Assembly: GCF_000429305.1 (NCBI RefSeq)
Contig: NZ_KE386882.1
Span: 1-64,000, forward strand
Source of the DNA: Desulfovibrio inopinatus DSM 10711
Lineage (GTDB): Bacteria > Desulfobacterota > Desulfovibrionia > Desulfovibrionales > Desulfovibrionaceae
Length of the DNA stretch: 64,000 bases
Direction of reading: 5' to 3'
Numbering within the stretch: the first letter of the stretch is position 1; every line of letters begins with the position of its first letter. The notes under the pieces were generated by a model that worked only from the letters and a program-made list of their open reading frames with translations, was not told where the DNA came from and ran no database searches. Positions 18,509 to 27,297 of the stretch are shown in pieces. A program made the position numbers and the translations under genes.

Positions 18509-20119
18509 TCACTCCCCTAAAATGGTCAAAATGACGGGTAAAATAACCGCAGTTGACGAAGAATTCAGATCAAAGGTTGCGATGACACTCTGTGTGCTGG
18601 TCATGGTAACGGTACATGTTCCGGTGCCAGAACAATTCGCTCCGTTCCACCCCTTAAAAGCCGAGCCTTGATCAGCGGTTGCCGTCAAAACAACCTGGGT
18701 GTTCTCATCGTATGCTTGGGAACAATCCTGTCCGCAATCGATACCAGCCGGATTGCTTGTCACTTTCCCGGATCCGGTTCCATTCTTTTGAACGCTCAAC
18801 GTATACTGAGGAGTCGGCCCATTACTCAACGTCGCCCAGGTGGCACCGGCAATGGGGACATTATGCACAAGAGACTGATTTTGCGTACTATCAATTGATC
18901 CGTCGGTATTCACTTTAATTTTCGCCAACATCCCCAAGGCGGGGTCGGTGGTATACGCGGAATAGAGTAACCAGTCCCCACTAGGGCTGAAGCCATAAAT
19001 GCTTGTGTTGTAGATGGTGTACGCAGAGTCGGAAAATGTGACATATCCCAAAATCGCCCAGGAAGAGGTGTCGTAGATAATCAGATTGGTTGAAAAATTA
19101 TAACATCCCACCACCGCAAGTCGAGTCCCGTCAGGCGAAAACGCGACATCGGAAACACCACACCAGTTAGTATCCGATTTCATATCAACGCGAAGTGTTG
19201 GATTGGCACCATCCTTATCCATGGTATATATTCCAGCATTGGTGGTGCATCCCGTCTGATAGTCGGCAACGGCGACAGTTCCATCAATCGGATTCACATC
19301 CATACCATCGATGTCGGGAATGCCTGAACACGAACCTGTTGCCGTATACACGGTATGGGCCGTGTTTTGCCCCGGAGTGATCCATTGCACCGAGGTCGAC
19401 GACAAAATAAAATACAACCTATCCGAATACGGCACGGGGTTTTGAAAATTCGATTTGAGTGTTGTGTTCGGAATAAGTGTCGCCACAACAGGAGCTCCGG
19501 CTGCAACACTCACGGCTTGGGAGTCAAAAACCGTAGAATCACCGGGTCGATAGGCCATGAGCCATCGTTCTCCAGGCGGCACATTAGTAAATTCGAAACT
19601 TCCGTCACTCTGAGAGTATTGCAAATCCATACCTTCAAGGAACACTGGCGCATTAGCGTAAGGTTCTCCATTGCCTTTATCCACAACACCGGAAACTTTG
19701 CCGCAATCGGTTGAACACGTTTGCGAAAAATCACCTGAATTTGGTCCTGGAGTCAGCTGATGTAACTGTGAAGCGTTGGAAGTAAGCTGAAACAAGTTAT
19801 ATCGAGACGGCGTATACAGCTGATTATTATTCGAGCTGAAATATATATACTGTCCCCCCGAAGAGACATGCACCCCTGTGATGAGCCCAGACGTATCTTT
19901 GGGCTGATTTGAGAAATCAAAAAGCGCTGTCTGATTGGTTCCGTTTGTATCGTACGTGTACAGAGATGATGTATCTTGAGATCCATTACTTATCGACACA
20001 ATGATTTTCTCTGTTTGTGCCAAGGAATATGACGACAACACCGTGGTAAACATCAGGAGAAAACAACATGATATAACTCCTCCAAAATGCAGACGTCCTC
20101 TGTTCTGATAGCGTCCCAT
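18509..20119 (-). CDS. secreted beta-propeller-like protein with CarboxypepD-reg and InlB-B-type repeat
   Basis: 536 residues; the ATG at 20117-20119 has a strong TAAGGAGG. Signal peptide about 1-38 (LLMFTTVLSSYSLAQ). Residues ~40-125 and ~235-420 have WD40/PD40-like blades (GQYIYFSSNNNQLY, PDGTRLAVVGC, PSGDWLLYSAYTT). Residues ~140-210 resemble a carboxypeptidase-regulatory-like Ig fold (GVVDKGNGEPYANAPVFLEG, DGSFEFTNVPPGE). The C-terminal ~75 residues match a divergent InlB-B/bacterial repeat (YTLSVQKNGTGSGKVTSNP, GSAFKGWNGANCSGTGTC), with a trailing hydrophobic tail. Paired cysteines fit an exported protein. Probably an envelope or surface protein of unknown role; a sigma-54-like motif lies upstream. 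Confidence 0.75.
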   Translation of the reverse strand: MGRYQNRGRLHFGGVISCCFLLMFTTVLSSYSLAQTEKIIVSISNGSQDTSSLYTYDTNGTNQTALFDFSNQPKDTSGLITGVHVSSGGQYIYFSSNNNQLYTPSRYNLFQLTSNASQLHQLTPGPNSGDFSQTCSTDCGKVSGVVDKGNGEPYANAPVFLEGMDLQYSQSDGSFEFTNVPPGERWLMAYRPGDSTVFDSQAVSVAAGAPVVATLIPNTTLKSNFQNPVPYSDRLYFILSSTSVQWITPGQNTAHTVYTATGSCSGIPDIDGMDVNPIDGTVAVADYQTGCTTNAGIYTMDKDGANPTLRVDMKSDTNWCGVSDVAFSPDGTRLAVVGCYNFSTNLIIYDTSSWAILGYVTFSDSAYTIYNTSIYGFSPSGDWLLYSAYTTDPALGMLAKIKVNTDGSIDSTQNQSLVHNVPIAGATWATLSNGPTPQYTLSVQKNGTGSGKVTSNPAGIDCGQDCSQAYDENTQVVLTATADQGSAFKGWNGANCSGTGTCTVTMTSTQSVIATFDLNSSSTAVILPVILTILGE

Positions 20120-20193
20120 ATACACCTCCTTACGCCAAATCATCAAAAAAAGTGATGCAAGCCCCCTTGTGGCTTCAGTGCTGAACAAAGACT

Positions 20194-20212
20194 ATGCCAT
20201 GTATATGCCAAA
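20194..20212 (-). promoter_or_regulatory. possible sigma-54 promoter for the propeller gene
   Basis: On the minus strand TTTGGCATATACATGGCATA has GG (20209-20208) and GC (20197-20196) separated by exactly ten bases, the sigma-54 -24/-12 spacing, and a TGGCA -24 element. A start near 20184 would give a ~65-nt leader. This is a motif match only. Confidence 0.4.
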
Positions 20213-20242
20213 TTGAAAACCAAATCGGAATATTATTTATTA

Positions 20243-20290
20243 CAAAAAAAAGAGACCCAGCCGTGGAAATTTGTCGCCACACTGGGTCTC
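20243..20290 (-). terminator. rho-independent terminator of the RlmI-like gene
   Basis: GAGACCCAG (20252-20260) pairs with CTGGGTCTC (20282-20290); on the minus strand it is followed by T8. It lies 65 bp past the methyltransferase stop. Confidence 0.9.
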
Positions 20291-20355
20291 GTTCAACCGT
20301 CACTATGGGGAAATACTATCAGAGTGCGGAAATATCCGTGACACCTTATAGTTGA

Positions 20356-21543
20356 TTAATTGTGTACGCGAAATACCAGAGCTTTGAGGTAACGCGTTTC
20401 ATCCATTGCTGGATGCACAGGATGATCAGGACCCTGACCACCTGCATATACCATTTGCAGTGAACGCCCGGCATTGATACCAGCTTTTCGCGCAACATCA
20501 CGCAAGTCTTTATCTGAAACATGGCTTGAACACGAACATGACATCAATATCGCATCATCAGTCAAGCATTCCATGGCAAGCCGGTTGACGCGTTCATACG
20601 CGACAAGCCCTTTCTTGAAATCCTTTTTACGTTTCACAAAGGCAGGAGGGTCGAGACAGATAACATCGAATTGTTCTCCCGCGTCGATAAAGCCGTTCAA
20701 GGCATCTTCCACATCAGCGGGTTGTGCTGTCACAGTTGAGGCTCCATTCCGTACTGCATTCTCACGAATAGCGGCTACCGCCAAGGGAGAGGAGTCCACA
20801 CAAATTACTTCAGCGGCTCCGGCCAATCCAGCTTGAATGCCGAAAGCGCCAGCGTATGAGTATAGATCAAGCACACGCTTCTCCCGGCACAATCCCGCCA
20901 GGCGTAACCGGTTGTCCCGCATGTCGAAAAACCATCCGGTTTTCTGGCCATGTTTCGCATCGACCATAAATTCGGCTCCAGCTTCATTGACAACAAGCTT
21001 TTCCGGAGCTTCGCCATAAAGATCACGATGTTCGCGTTCGCGTTCGAGTCCTTCCAGACTGCGCACAGCCGCGTCATTTGCAGCAAGAACGGCACGAGGA
21101 GCAAACATGTCGACCAAGACCGAAGTCACCAAATCAATGCGGCGCTCAATGCCGGCTGTCGTTGCCTGAAGCACAAAAACATCGTTGAATCGGTCCACGA
21201 CCAATCCGGGAAGAAAGTCACCTTCTCCATACACCAGACGATAACATGATTCCCTGTAAAATCGTTGTCGTAGAGACACAGCCGACGCAATGCGCCGAGC
21301 AATCAATGCCTCATCAAGGCGATCGCCTTCATCGTATCCCACGATTCGGGCGCAGATAAGCGCTCCGGGATTGACATAGCCTACACCAAGAGGTCGGCCA
21401 GATGCGGCCATTATTAACGCTTCATCCCCCGGAGCAAAGTCCGCAAGAGGAGAACGTGTCGTATCCACTTCGTTACTGAAGACCCATAAATGTCCGGCTC
21501 GAAGCCGTCGATCCTCGCCTTTTCTCAGGTACAGTCGTTTCAT
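20356..21543 (-). CDS. RlmI-type 23S rRNA m5C methyltransferase
   Basis: 395 residues. An N-terminal PUA domain (LYLRKGEDRRLRAGHLWVFSNEV) is followed by an EEHEE-like linker domain and a SAM-dependent methyltransferase domain: DMRDNRLRLAGL, RVLDLYSYAGAFGIQAGLAG (SAM-binding motif I), VICVDSSPLAV, FDVICLDPPAFVKRKKDF (motif IV, DPPAF) and LMSCSCSSHV (Cys pair of motif VI). This is the RlmI/YccW architecture, which methylates a 23S rRNA cytosine in E. coli. Monocistronic with its own terminator. Confidence 0.9.
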   Translation of the reverse strand: MKRLYLRKGEDRRLRAGHLWVFSNEVDTTRSPLADFAPGDEALIMAASGRPLGVGYVNPGALICARIVGYDEGDRLDEALIARRIASAVSLRQRFYRESCYRLVYGEGDFLPGLVVDRFNDVFVLQATTAGIERRIDLVTSVLVDMFAPRAVLAANDAAVRSLEGLEREREHRDLYGEAPEKLVVNEAGAEFMVDAKHGQKTGWFFDMRDNRLRLAGLCREKRVLDLYSYAGAFGIQAGLAGAAEVICVDSSPLAVAAIRENAVRNGASTVTAQPADVEDALNGFIDAGEQFDVICLDPPAFVKRKKDFKKGLVAYERVNRLAMECLTDDAILMSCSCSSHVSDKDLRDVARKAGINAGRSLQMVYAGGQGPDHPVHPAMDETRYLKALVFRVHN

Positions 21544-21783
21544 GGCCCCCTTCTACCAGGGGCTGAGGTGGGATGGAAGAAGAAAGAGCGTAGCCAAAGA
21601 ATACGTATCATTGTCGACACCGTACGCTTTGCAAACAAAAATTCTGCGATTCCTTTTTGGTGAGAGTTCGCCCTTCTCTCCAATGAGTTGATGTTGCCCG
21701 TCAAGAGTTATATGCATGTGACCAATCAGAACATCACAACCGGCGAATCATCAACCCCTCTGAGCCTTCCACAGGAGTTCCAC

Positions 21784-23637
21784 ATGACAGATTCTCTCTC
21801 GAAACTACGCCAGTTTGTATTATTTGCTCCGTTGCACGAAGACGACCTGGCGGAGTTAGCGCATTTTATCGAAGAACGGCATTTTACATTAGGGGAATAT
21901 CTCTTTCGTAGCAACACACCTCGGCAGGAATGCTTCTTCATTCTTTCCGGAGAAGTGGAGATTGTAAAAGGAGATTACGAAAATCGTGTGCTTGGACGTA
22001 TCGGAGAAGGGAGCGTCGTAGGAGAAGGACTTATCCTCGCTGAAGAAACCCACCGGAACTCCTGTCTCGCAGTGGTTCCAACGACAGCACTCTCCATTGG
22101 TAAGCCGGGCCTGGAAACCTTTTTCACAGAACGTCCCGAAGCCGCTCGTCTCATCCTTACACAAATTGTAAGTCTCACGACGGATCGCTTGCAACGCGCC
22201 GGCAATGTGGCCACATTGGGGTGTGCAACCGGCCTCTTCGGCGGAAAAACTCGACGCGAGCATGACCTTTTAGGGGAGAAGGATGTTCCCTCCGATGCAT
22301 ACTTCGGCATTCAAACATTGCGTGCGCTGGAGAACTATCACATCACCGGCATCCCGTTGTTCCATTTTCCGAATCTCATCAAGGCTCTGGCCTATGTGAA
22401 AAAGGCCGCAGCCAAGGCCAATATCAAACTCAAAGAGCTTGATCCTGACGTTGGACGCGCGATCATTGCTGCTTGCGATGAAATTTTGGAAGAAAAACTT
22501 CACGATCATTTTGTTGTGGATATGATTCAAGGCGGTGCTGGAACGTCCACCAACATGAACGCCAACGAAGTCATTGCGAACCGTGCCCTTGAAATTCTTG
22601 GGCACAACCGTGGTCACTACGACAAACTTCACCCCAATACGCATGTCAATATGGCACAGTCCACAAACGATGCGTATCCGACGGCTCTACGCCTTGCCAT
22701 TTTGCTCAGCTATTCAGAACTGACTGAGGCACTCTCCGGATTGGCATACGAACTCAAACAAAAGGCTGTAGAATTTTCAGATATTATTAAAATGGGTCGT
22801 ACCCAACTCCAGGACGCGGTTCCCATGACGCTGGGCCAAGAATTCGATGGCTTCCGTGTGACGATCAAGGAAGATATTGATCGCATTCGAGACGCGGCCG
22901 ACCTCTTCTGTGAAGTCAACCTCGGGGCAACCGCCATTGGCACAGGCATCAATGCCCGATCCGATTATGCCGGCCTTGCTGTTGAAGAACTGGCGCGTAT
23001 GACCAACCTGAGCTTGAAACCGGCGGAAAATCTTGTTGAAGCGACCTCGGATATGGGGGCATTCGTGGCCTTTTCCGGTATGCTCAAACGCCTTGCCGTC
23101 AAGTTGTCGAAAATCTGCAACGACCTGCGTTTGCTGAGTAGTGGCCCTCGGACCGGGATCAATGAAATCAACCTGCCTCCCATGGCACCGGGGTCATCCA
23201 TCATGCCGGGGAAAGTCAATCCCGTCATTCCCGAAGTGGTGAACCAGGTAGCCTTCCAAGTCATCGGCAACGACATAGCCATTACCATGGCTGCCGAAGC
23301 CGGTCAGCTTCAACTCAACGTCATGGAGCCGTTGATAGCCTTTAATACCTTTCAGTCATTAACCATGCTCACCAGAGCCGTCTCCACGCTCACCAGTCGG
23401 TGCATCAGCGGCATCACAGCTAACGCTGACGTTTGCCGTGCCAGTGTGGAACGCAGTATCGGTATTGTCACAGCCCTCAATCCGGCTATTGGCTATGAAA
23501 ACGCAACACGCATAGCCAAGAACGCCTTGGAAACGGGACGTGGCGTACTTGAACTTGTGCTTGAAGAAGGATTACTCGACAAGGAACAGGTCGAAGATTT
23601 GCTGTCCCCCGAGTCCATGACCAAACCTCGGCGATAA
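21784..23637 (+). CDS. aspA: aspartate ammonia-lyase with N-terminal cyclic-nucleotide-binding-like domain
   Basis: 617 residues; AGGAG lies before the ATG at 21784. Residues ~1-135 are a Crp-type cNMP-binding fold (LFAPLHEDDLAELA, GEYLFRSNTPRQECFFILSG, IGEGSVVGEGLIL). About 165-615 is a complete fumarase/aspartase enzyme: REHDLLGEKDVPSDAYFGIQT, GGAGTSTNMNANEV, HPNTHVNMAQSTNDAYPT and the signature GSSIMPGKVNP near 470-480 with the catalytic SS loop. It deaminates aspartate to fumarate and ammonia. The cap adds a possible allosteric input. The PHOSPHATE-cassette arginine of true cAMP binders (RxA) is not evident (GLILAEETHRNS), so ligand identity is open. Confidence 0.92.
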   Translation: MTDSLSKLRQFVLFAPLHEDDLAELAHFIEERHFTLGEYLFRSNTPRQECFFILSGEVEIVKGDYENRVLGRIGEGSVVGEGLILAEETHRNSCLAVVPTTALSIGKPGLETFFTERPEAARLILTQIVSLTTDRLQRAGNVATLGCATGLFGGKTRREHDLLGEKDVPSDAYFGIQTLRALENYHITGIPLFHFPNLIKALAYVKKAAAKANIKLKELDPDVGRAIIAACDEILEEKLHDHFVVDMIQGGAGTSTNMNANEVIANRALEILGHNRGHYDKLHPNTHVNMAQSTNDAYPTALRLAILLSYSELTEALSGLAYELKQKAVEFSDIIKMGRTQLQDAVPMTLGQEFDGFRVTIKEDIDRIRDAADLFCEVNLGATAIGTGINARSDYAGLAVEELARMTNLSLKPAENLVEATSDMGAFVAFSGMLKRLAVKLSKICNDLRLLSSGPRTGINEINLPPMAPGSSIMPGKVNPVIPEVVNQVAFQVIGNDIAITMAAEAGQLQLNVMEPLIAFNTFQSLTMLTRAVSTLTSRCISGITANADVCRASVERSIGIVTALNPAIGYENATRIAKNALETGRGVLELVLEEGLLDKEQVEDLLSPESMTKPRR

Positions 23638-23676
23638 ACCGACCCTTTACGCCACAATTGCAAAGGATTGTACATC

Positions 23677-24390
23677 ATGACCGAACCTCACCCCCTGCTT
23701 GATGACGTCTTCCACTGGGGAGCCGATCTTGTCGCGGTTGCCGATACGACACGGTTGGCCGGCATTGAAACCGAGCCAGCAGGATTGCTTGACGGATTTC
23801 CGCGTGCTGTTTCCATGGCAGTACGCCTTTCCAGTGCCATCGTGGACCAGACCAAGACCGGACCGACGCCGCTGTATTCGCAGCATTACATCCGTGTGAA
23901 CAACCTGCTGGACGATCTTGCCGTTCGCCTCACGAACCGACTTCAAGAAGAAGGTGCACGGGCACTCCCGCTTCCGGCGAGTCAAATCTTATGCGAAACA
24001 CGCTTTACCTCCTACTTATCGCATAAAGCTGTCGCGATTGCCGCTGGCTTGGGATGGCAAGGCAAGTCGTTATTGCTTGTCACCCCGCAATATGGTCCAC
24101 GGGTCAGGCTGGTTACGGTGTTGACCGACCACCCCTTGCCGCCTAATGAGCCGCTCACCAATCATTGTGGAAAATGCACCGCCTGCACCGATGCCTGTCC
24201 AGCCGGAGCCATCAAGAATGTCAACACTCAACTCCATTACGCCACCCGAAATGAAGCGGTCGACTTGGACGCTTGCGTCAGAAAACTCAGGGAATTCTCC
24301 ACGCAGGACCATATTCGCCCGTATATTTGTGGAGTCTGTGTCAGCGCATGCCCATGGGGAAAACCAAAGACGCGTCGTCAAAATCACTAA
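23677..24390 (+). CDS. double [4Fe-4S] protein related to epoxyqueuosine reductase
   Basis: 237 residues; ATG chosen over the TTG three codons earlier, with AAAGG upstream. Contains a QueG-like segment (GWQGKSLLLVTPQYGPRVRLVTVLTD) and two ferredoxin-type clusters: CGKCTACTDACPAGAI and a split second site (C-VRKL ... YICGVCVSACPWG). It is much shorter than QueG (~350-380 residues) and lacks most of the N-terminal cobalamin-binding part, so it may be a reduced paralogue with a different job. It follows aspA by 39 bp and may be cotranscribed. Confidence 0.8.
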   Translation: MTEPHPLLDDVFHWGADLVAVADTTRLAGIETEPAGLLDGFPRAVSMAVRLSSAIVDQTKTGPTPLYSQHYIRVNNLLDDLAVRLTNRLQEEGARALPLPASQILCETRFTSYLSHKAVAIAAGLGWQGKSLLLVTPQYGPRVRLVTVLTDHPLPPNEPLTNHCGKCTACTDACPAGAIKNVNTQLHYATRNEAVDLDACVRKLREFSTQDHIRPYICGVCVSACPWGKPKTRRQNH

Positions 24391-24524
24391 CCGGCATTTG
24401 GCCGACGTATCATCCAGCGCACGCCGGCCTAAAAGAGCACCAAGCACCACAATACATCGTGGGCCAGCTCGCTTGGAAAGCATACCCAACTCGTGTAGCC
24501 AAGGTGGTAAGGAACGATCATCGC

Positions 24525-26012
24525 ATGATAAAAAAACTGATTCTGAAAAACTTTCTCGCACACGGCGATACCGAGATCGAATTTACACCAGGCCTCAATA
24601 TTCTATCCGGCCCCAACAATACCGGTAAATCGGCTGTGGTTGAGGCATTGCGCTGTCTCGCTGAAAACCCGGTTCCACAACACTTTATCCGGCATGGAGC
24701 CAAAGAAGCCCGTGTCTGTGCGGTTCTCGAAGACGATGTGACGATCACTTGGATTCGGCGCAAAACCTACGCGCTCTACGAAGTGCAGTATCCGAACCGT
24801 GAAGCCCCTGAAGTGTTTGCAAAGTTTGGTCGTCGTCCACCGGACGATATCCGCAGCCTCCTCCGCTTGGATCAAGTCGATATAGAGGGGGGAAAAACGC
24901 TTGATGTCCACATCGGCAACCAGCGCGAACCTGTGTTCTTGTTTCGCGAGTCCGGACCGGTCCAAGCCTCGTTTTTTGCATCGTCTTCGGAGTCAGCGCA
25001 CTTGCTGGCCATGCAAAAGCGTCTTGCCGAAAAAGAACGCTCGTCCAAAAAAGACCTCAAGCGATTGAACCGGGAAATGGCGGACACCGCCCGATTCCTT
25101 GACCAACTTGCCCCGCTTCCTGCCATTGAACTCACCGTAGAGACTGCCAACCGACTTTTGCGCGAACATCATGTCGTAGCCGATGCGGTCTCTCGCCTCC
25201 ATGACATATTGCACACGCAAAACGCCCTGAACACGACAATTCATACGGCCACGGCAAAACATCGGGCCATGGCTGCTCTTATTGCCCCTCCGGGATTATG
25301 GCCATCGGGCAATCTGGCTCGCCTGCTCCGAACCTATCGGGATCTGACGAACGCGCACGACATTGCTCAACGAAAAAAGCGGTCAATTGACCCAATGCTC
25401 CCTGCTCCTACACTTTTTCCAAGCACGTCATTGCGCAACTTCATTGATCGCTTTCTGCAGAAGCAGAACGACGCTGACTCGACGGCATCCCGACTCCGAG
25501 TCCTCGGTACTGCCCAACCTGCTCCGGTATTATTCGATACGACAGGTCTCAATGCCATTCGCCAACGTCTTGATACTCTCAAAGCCGGGCTCAAAGTCGC
25601 TACACATCGCACCCAAGCGACCACAGGTCTTGTGGCACCTCCCGATCTTACCGCAATCGACCGTCTGGAGGACGTGATAACGGCACTACGCAACAAAACG
25701 AACGCATCCCACCTTTTACGCAAAAATGCCGTGGCGCTTGCCAAGCTCACACCGGTTCCAGAACTCCGCGATGTCAGCGACCTGGCAGGGCTTATTCCTC
25801 GTCTCACAAAGAGCCGGCAAGATGTTGAACGCGCTCGCCAACGCTGCATTGCCGAGCAATCCAAGCTGGAGCATTGCCGTGTGCAGATTGAAAAACGACT
25901 TACTGAGATAGGACATTGTCCATTGTGCGGTGCGGATCTGGACGAAGCCCATGCCACGCGCTTTCTTCACGAATCGAGGGCGAATGACGAAGACGTACGG
26001 AGTACCAAATGA
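24525..26012 (+). CDS. half-Rad50/SbcC-like ATPase with ~40-residue repeats and C-terminal zinc hook
   Basis: 495 residues; the ATG at 24525 has AAGGA upstream. N-terminal lobe: KLILKNFLAHGDTEIEF and Walker A GPNNTGKS at 29-36, as in SbcC/Rad50/RecF proteins, with a Q-loop-like region near 110-125. From about 195 to 450, instead of a continuous coiled coil, there are about five ~40-residue helical units each opening with a P-x-P-x-L-like motif (IAPPGLW, PAPTLFP, PAPVLFD, VAPPDLT, TPVPELR). Near 465 lies CPLCGADL, a Rad50 zinc-hook-like CxxC, and the protein ends 31 residues later. There is no signature motif or Walker B, so the whole C-terminal lobe is missing. Its TGA overlaps the ATG of the Mre11-like gene. 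Confidence 0.75.
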   Translation: MIKKLILKNFLAHGDTEIEFTPGLNILSGPNNTGKSAVVEALRCLAENPVPQHFIRHGAKEARVCAVLEDDVTITWIRRKTYALYEVQYPNREAPEVFAKFGRRPPDDIRSLLRLDQVDIEGGKTLDVHIGNQREPVFLFRESGPVQASFFASSSESAHLLAMQKRLAEKERSSKKDLKRLNREMADTARFLDQLAPLPAIELTVETANRLLREHHVVADAVSRLHDILHTQNALNTTIHTATAKHRAMAALIAPPGLWPSGNLARLLRTYRDLTNAHDIAQRKKRSIDPMLPAPTLFPSTSLRNFIDRFLQKQNDADSTASRLRVLGTAQPAPVLFDTTGLNAIRQRLDTLKAGLKVATHRTQATTGLVAPPDLTAIDRLEDVITALRNKTNASHLLRKNAVALAKLTPVPELRDVSDLAGLIPRLTKSRQDVERARQRCIAEQSKLEHCRVQIEKRLTEIGHCPLCGADLDEAHATRFLHESRANDEDVRSTK

Positions 26013-26959
26013 CAACGCTTCCCGAAATTCACACATCGGGCTTCTTCTTTATTGCGGATGCGCATTTGGCAGGCCGCCCCCCAGGACAGCGCTTGGAAGG
26101 ATATCAGGAACAGATTCTTGCAAAAGTCGAGGCATGCCTTATTGAAGCAGCCAAACGCGATATGCTTCCCGTATTTTTGGGAGACCTCTTTCATTGGCCT
26201 CGTGAGAACCCCAACAATTTACTTGTGGCCTTGATCGCTCTATTCCGCGACTACACGCCGTATGTCTTGGTTGGCAATCATGATAAATACGAAGCGCGAT
26301 TGACGACGGATGTTTCTTTGGCTGTTTTGGAAGAAGCGGGTGTAGTGCATGTGATGAAAGAGGCAGGCCCCGTTCTACGCGCTCATATGCCAGGCGCCAA
26401 TGTGGTGCTTGGCGCATCGCCGGATGGAACTCCGCTCCCCACACACTATGACAAAGAAGAAGATGAAACGGTTGTCTGGATAAGCCACCATGGAATAGGA
26501 TTTCCCGATTTTCGTGATCGTCCCATACGCATCAGCGAGATTCCCGGAGTGGACTGGGTCGTCAATGGGCATATCCACCGCCCCCAACCAACGGAAACGT
26601 GTGGTCAAACTCGTTGGGCCAATCCGGGCAATATTGTGCGTCTCACGTTTTCTCAACGGTCTTTAAAGCGTATTCCGGCCGCCTCATACTGGGTTCCCGG
26701 ATGCGATGATATTGAACATTGGCCCGTGCCGCACCTTCCCTTTTATGATGTCTTCCCGGACCAGGATTTTCCTGTTGAACCGGAAGGACAATCCAGCGAA
26801 TCTCGTTTTCTTGAAGGACTTGAGCGTCTTGCCTGGAAACGAACTCGCGAAGGCGTAGGACTGCGCCAGTTTCTCCAGGATAATCTCACCCCGGAAACAC
26901 CGGAAACTGAACTTATTTGGAACCTCTACAAGGAAGTGACCGATGTCCAAAACAAATGA
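26009..26959 (+). CDS. Mre11/SbcD-like metallophosphoesterase
   Basis: 316 residues. All calcineurin-like metal motifs are present in order: FIADAHLAG (D-x-H), FLGDLFHW (GD), LVGNHDKYEA (GNHD), WISHHGIG (H) and VVNGHIHRP (GHxH), then WANPGNIVRLTF, typical of SbcD/YkuE-like nucleases. The C-terminal ~90 residues could be a partner-binding or capping part. Starts with an ATGA overlap on the ATPase gene and overlaps the next gene by 17 bp, so the three products are made together; by analogy with SbcCD this should be the nuclease subunit. Confidence 0.85.
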   Translation: MTTLPEIHTSGFFFIADAHLAGRPPGQRLEGYQEQILAKVEACLIEAAKRDMLPVFLGDLFHWPRENPNNLLVALIALFRDYTPYVLVGNHDKYEARLTTDVSLAVLEEAGVVHVMKEAGPVLRAHMPGANVVLGASPDGTPLPTHYDKEEDETVVWISHHGIGFPDFRDRPIRISEIPGVDWVVNGHIHRPQPTETCGQTRWANPGNIVRLTFSQRSLKRIPAASYWVPGCDDIEHWPVPHLPFYDVFPDQDFPVEPEGQSSESRFLEGLERLAWKRTREGVGLRQFLQDNLTPETPETELIWNLYKEVTDVQNK

Positions 26960-27269
26960 CAACACCACGGCAAACGATGCCGTATTGGAAAAAGAATTAG
27001 CTGATTTACGTCGTGAATACGAACGGTTGCGCGATGACAAAGTCCGAGCAGAACAAAATCTCGACAACCTGACGGCGCAACTCAAGGACTTAGAGCAACG
27101 CGCCCAAACGGAATATGGCACAGCCGACCCCAAAGAACTTGAAGAACTTCTCGCGACAAAACGCGCAGAAAATGCGAAACTCGTTCACGAGTACCGTGAA
27201 CATATCACCATGGTGCGCGAAAATCTGGATGCAGTGGAGCGAGGACTCGACGACGAGTCCTCCGTGTGA
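26943..27269 (+). CDS. small coiled-coil protein of the half-Rad50/Mre11-like operon
   Basis: 108 residues, almost entirely charged heptad coiled coil (VLEKELADLRREYERLRDDK, LEELLATKRAENAKL) with a short break at about 58-62 (TEYGTADP), suggesting a helical hairpin. No catalytic motif, no cysteine, no membrane segment. Its ATG lies inside the end of the phosphoesterase gene, so it is translationally coupled and probably a third subunit of the complex. I do not recognise it as a known family. Confidence 0.7.
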   Translation: MSKTNDNTTANDAVLEKELADLRREYERLRDDKVRAEQNLDNLTAQLKDLEQRAQTEYGTADPKELEELLATKRAENAKLVHEYREHITMVRENLDAVERGLDDESSV

Positions 27270-27297
27270 TCCTCACCAACTCTTTGAGGAGGTTGTT

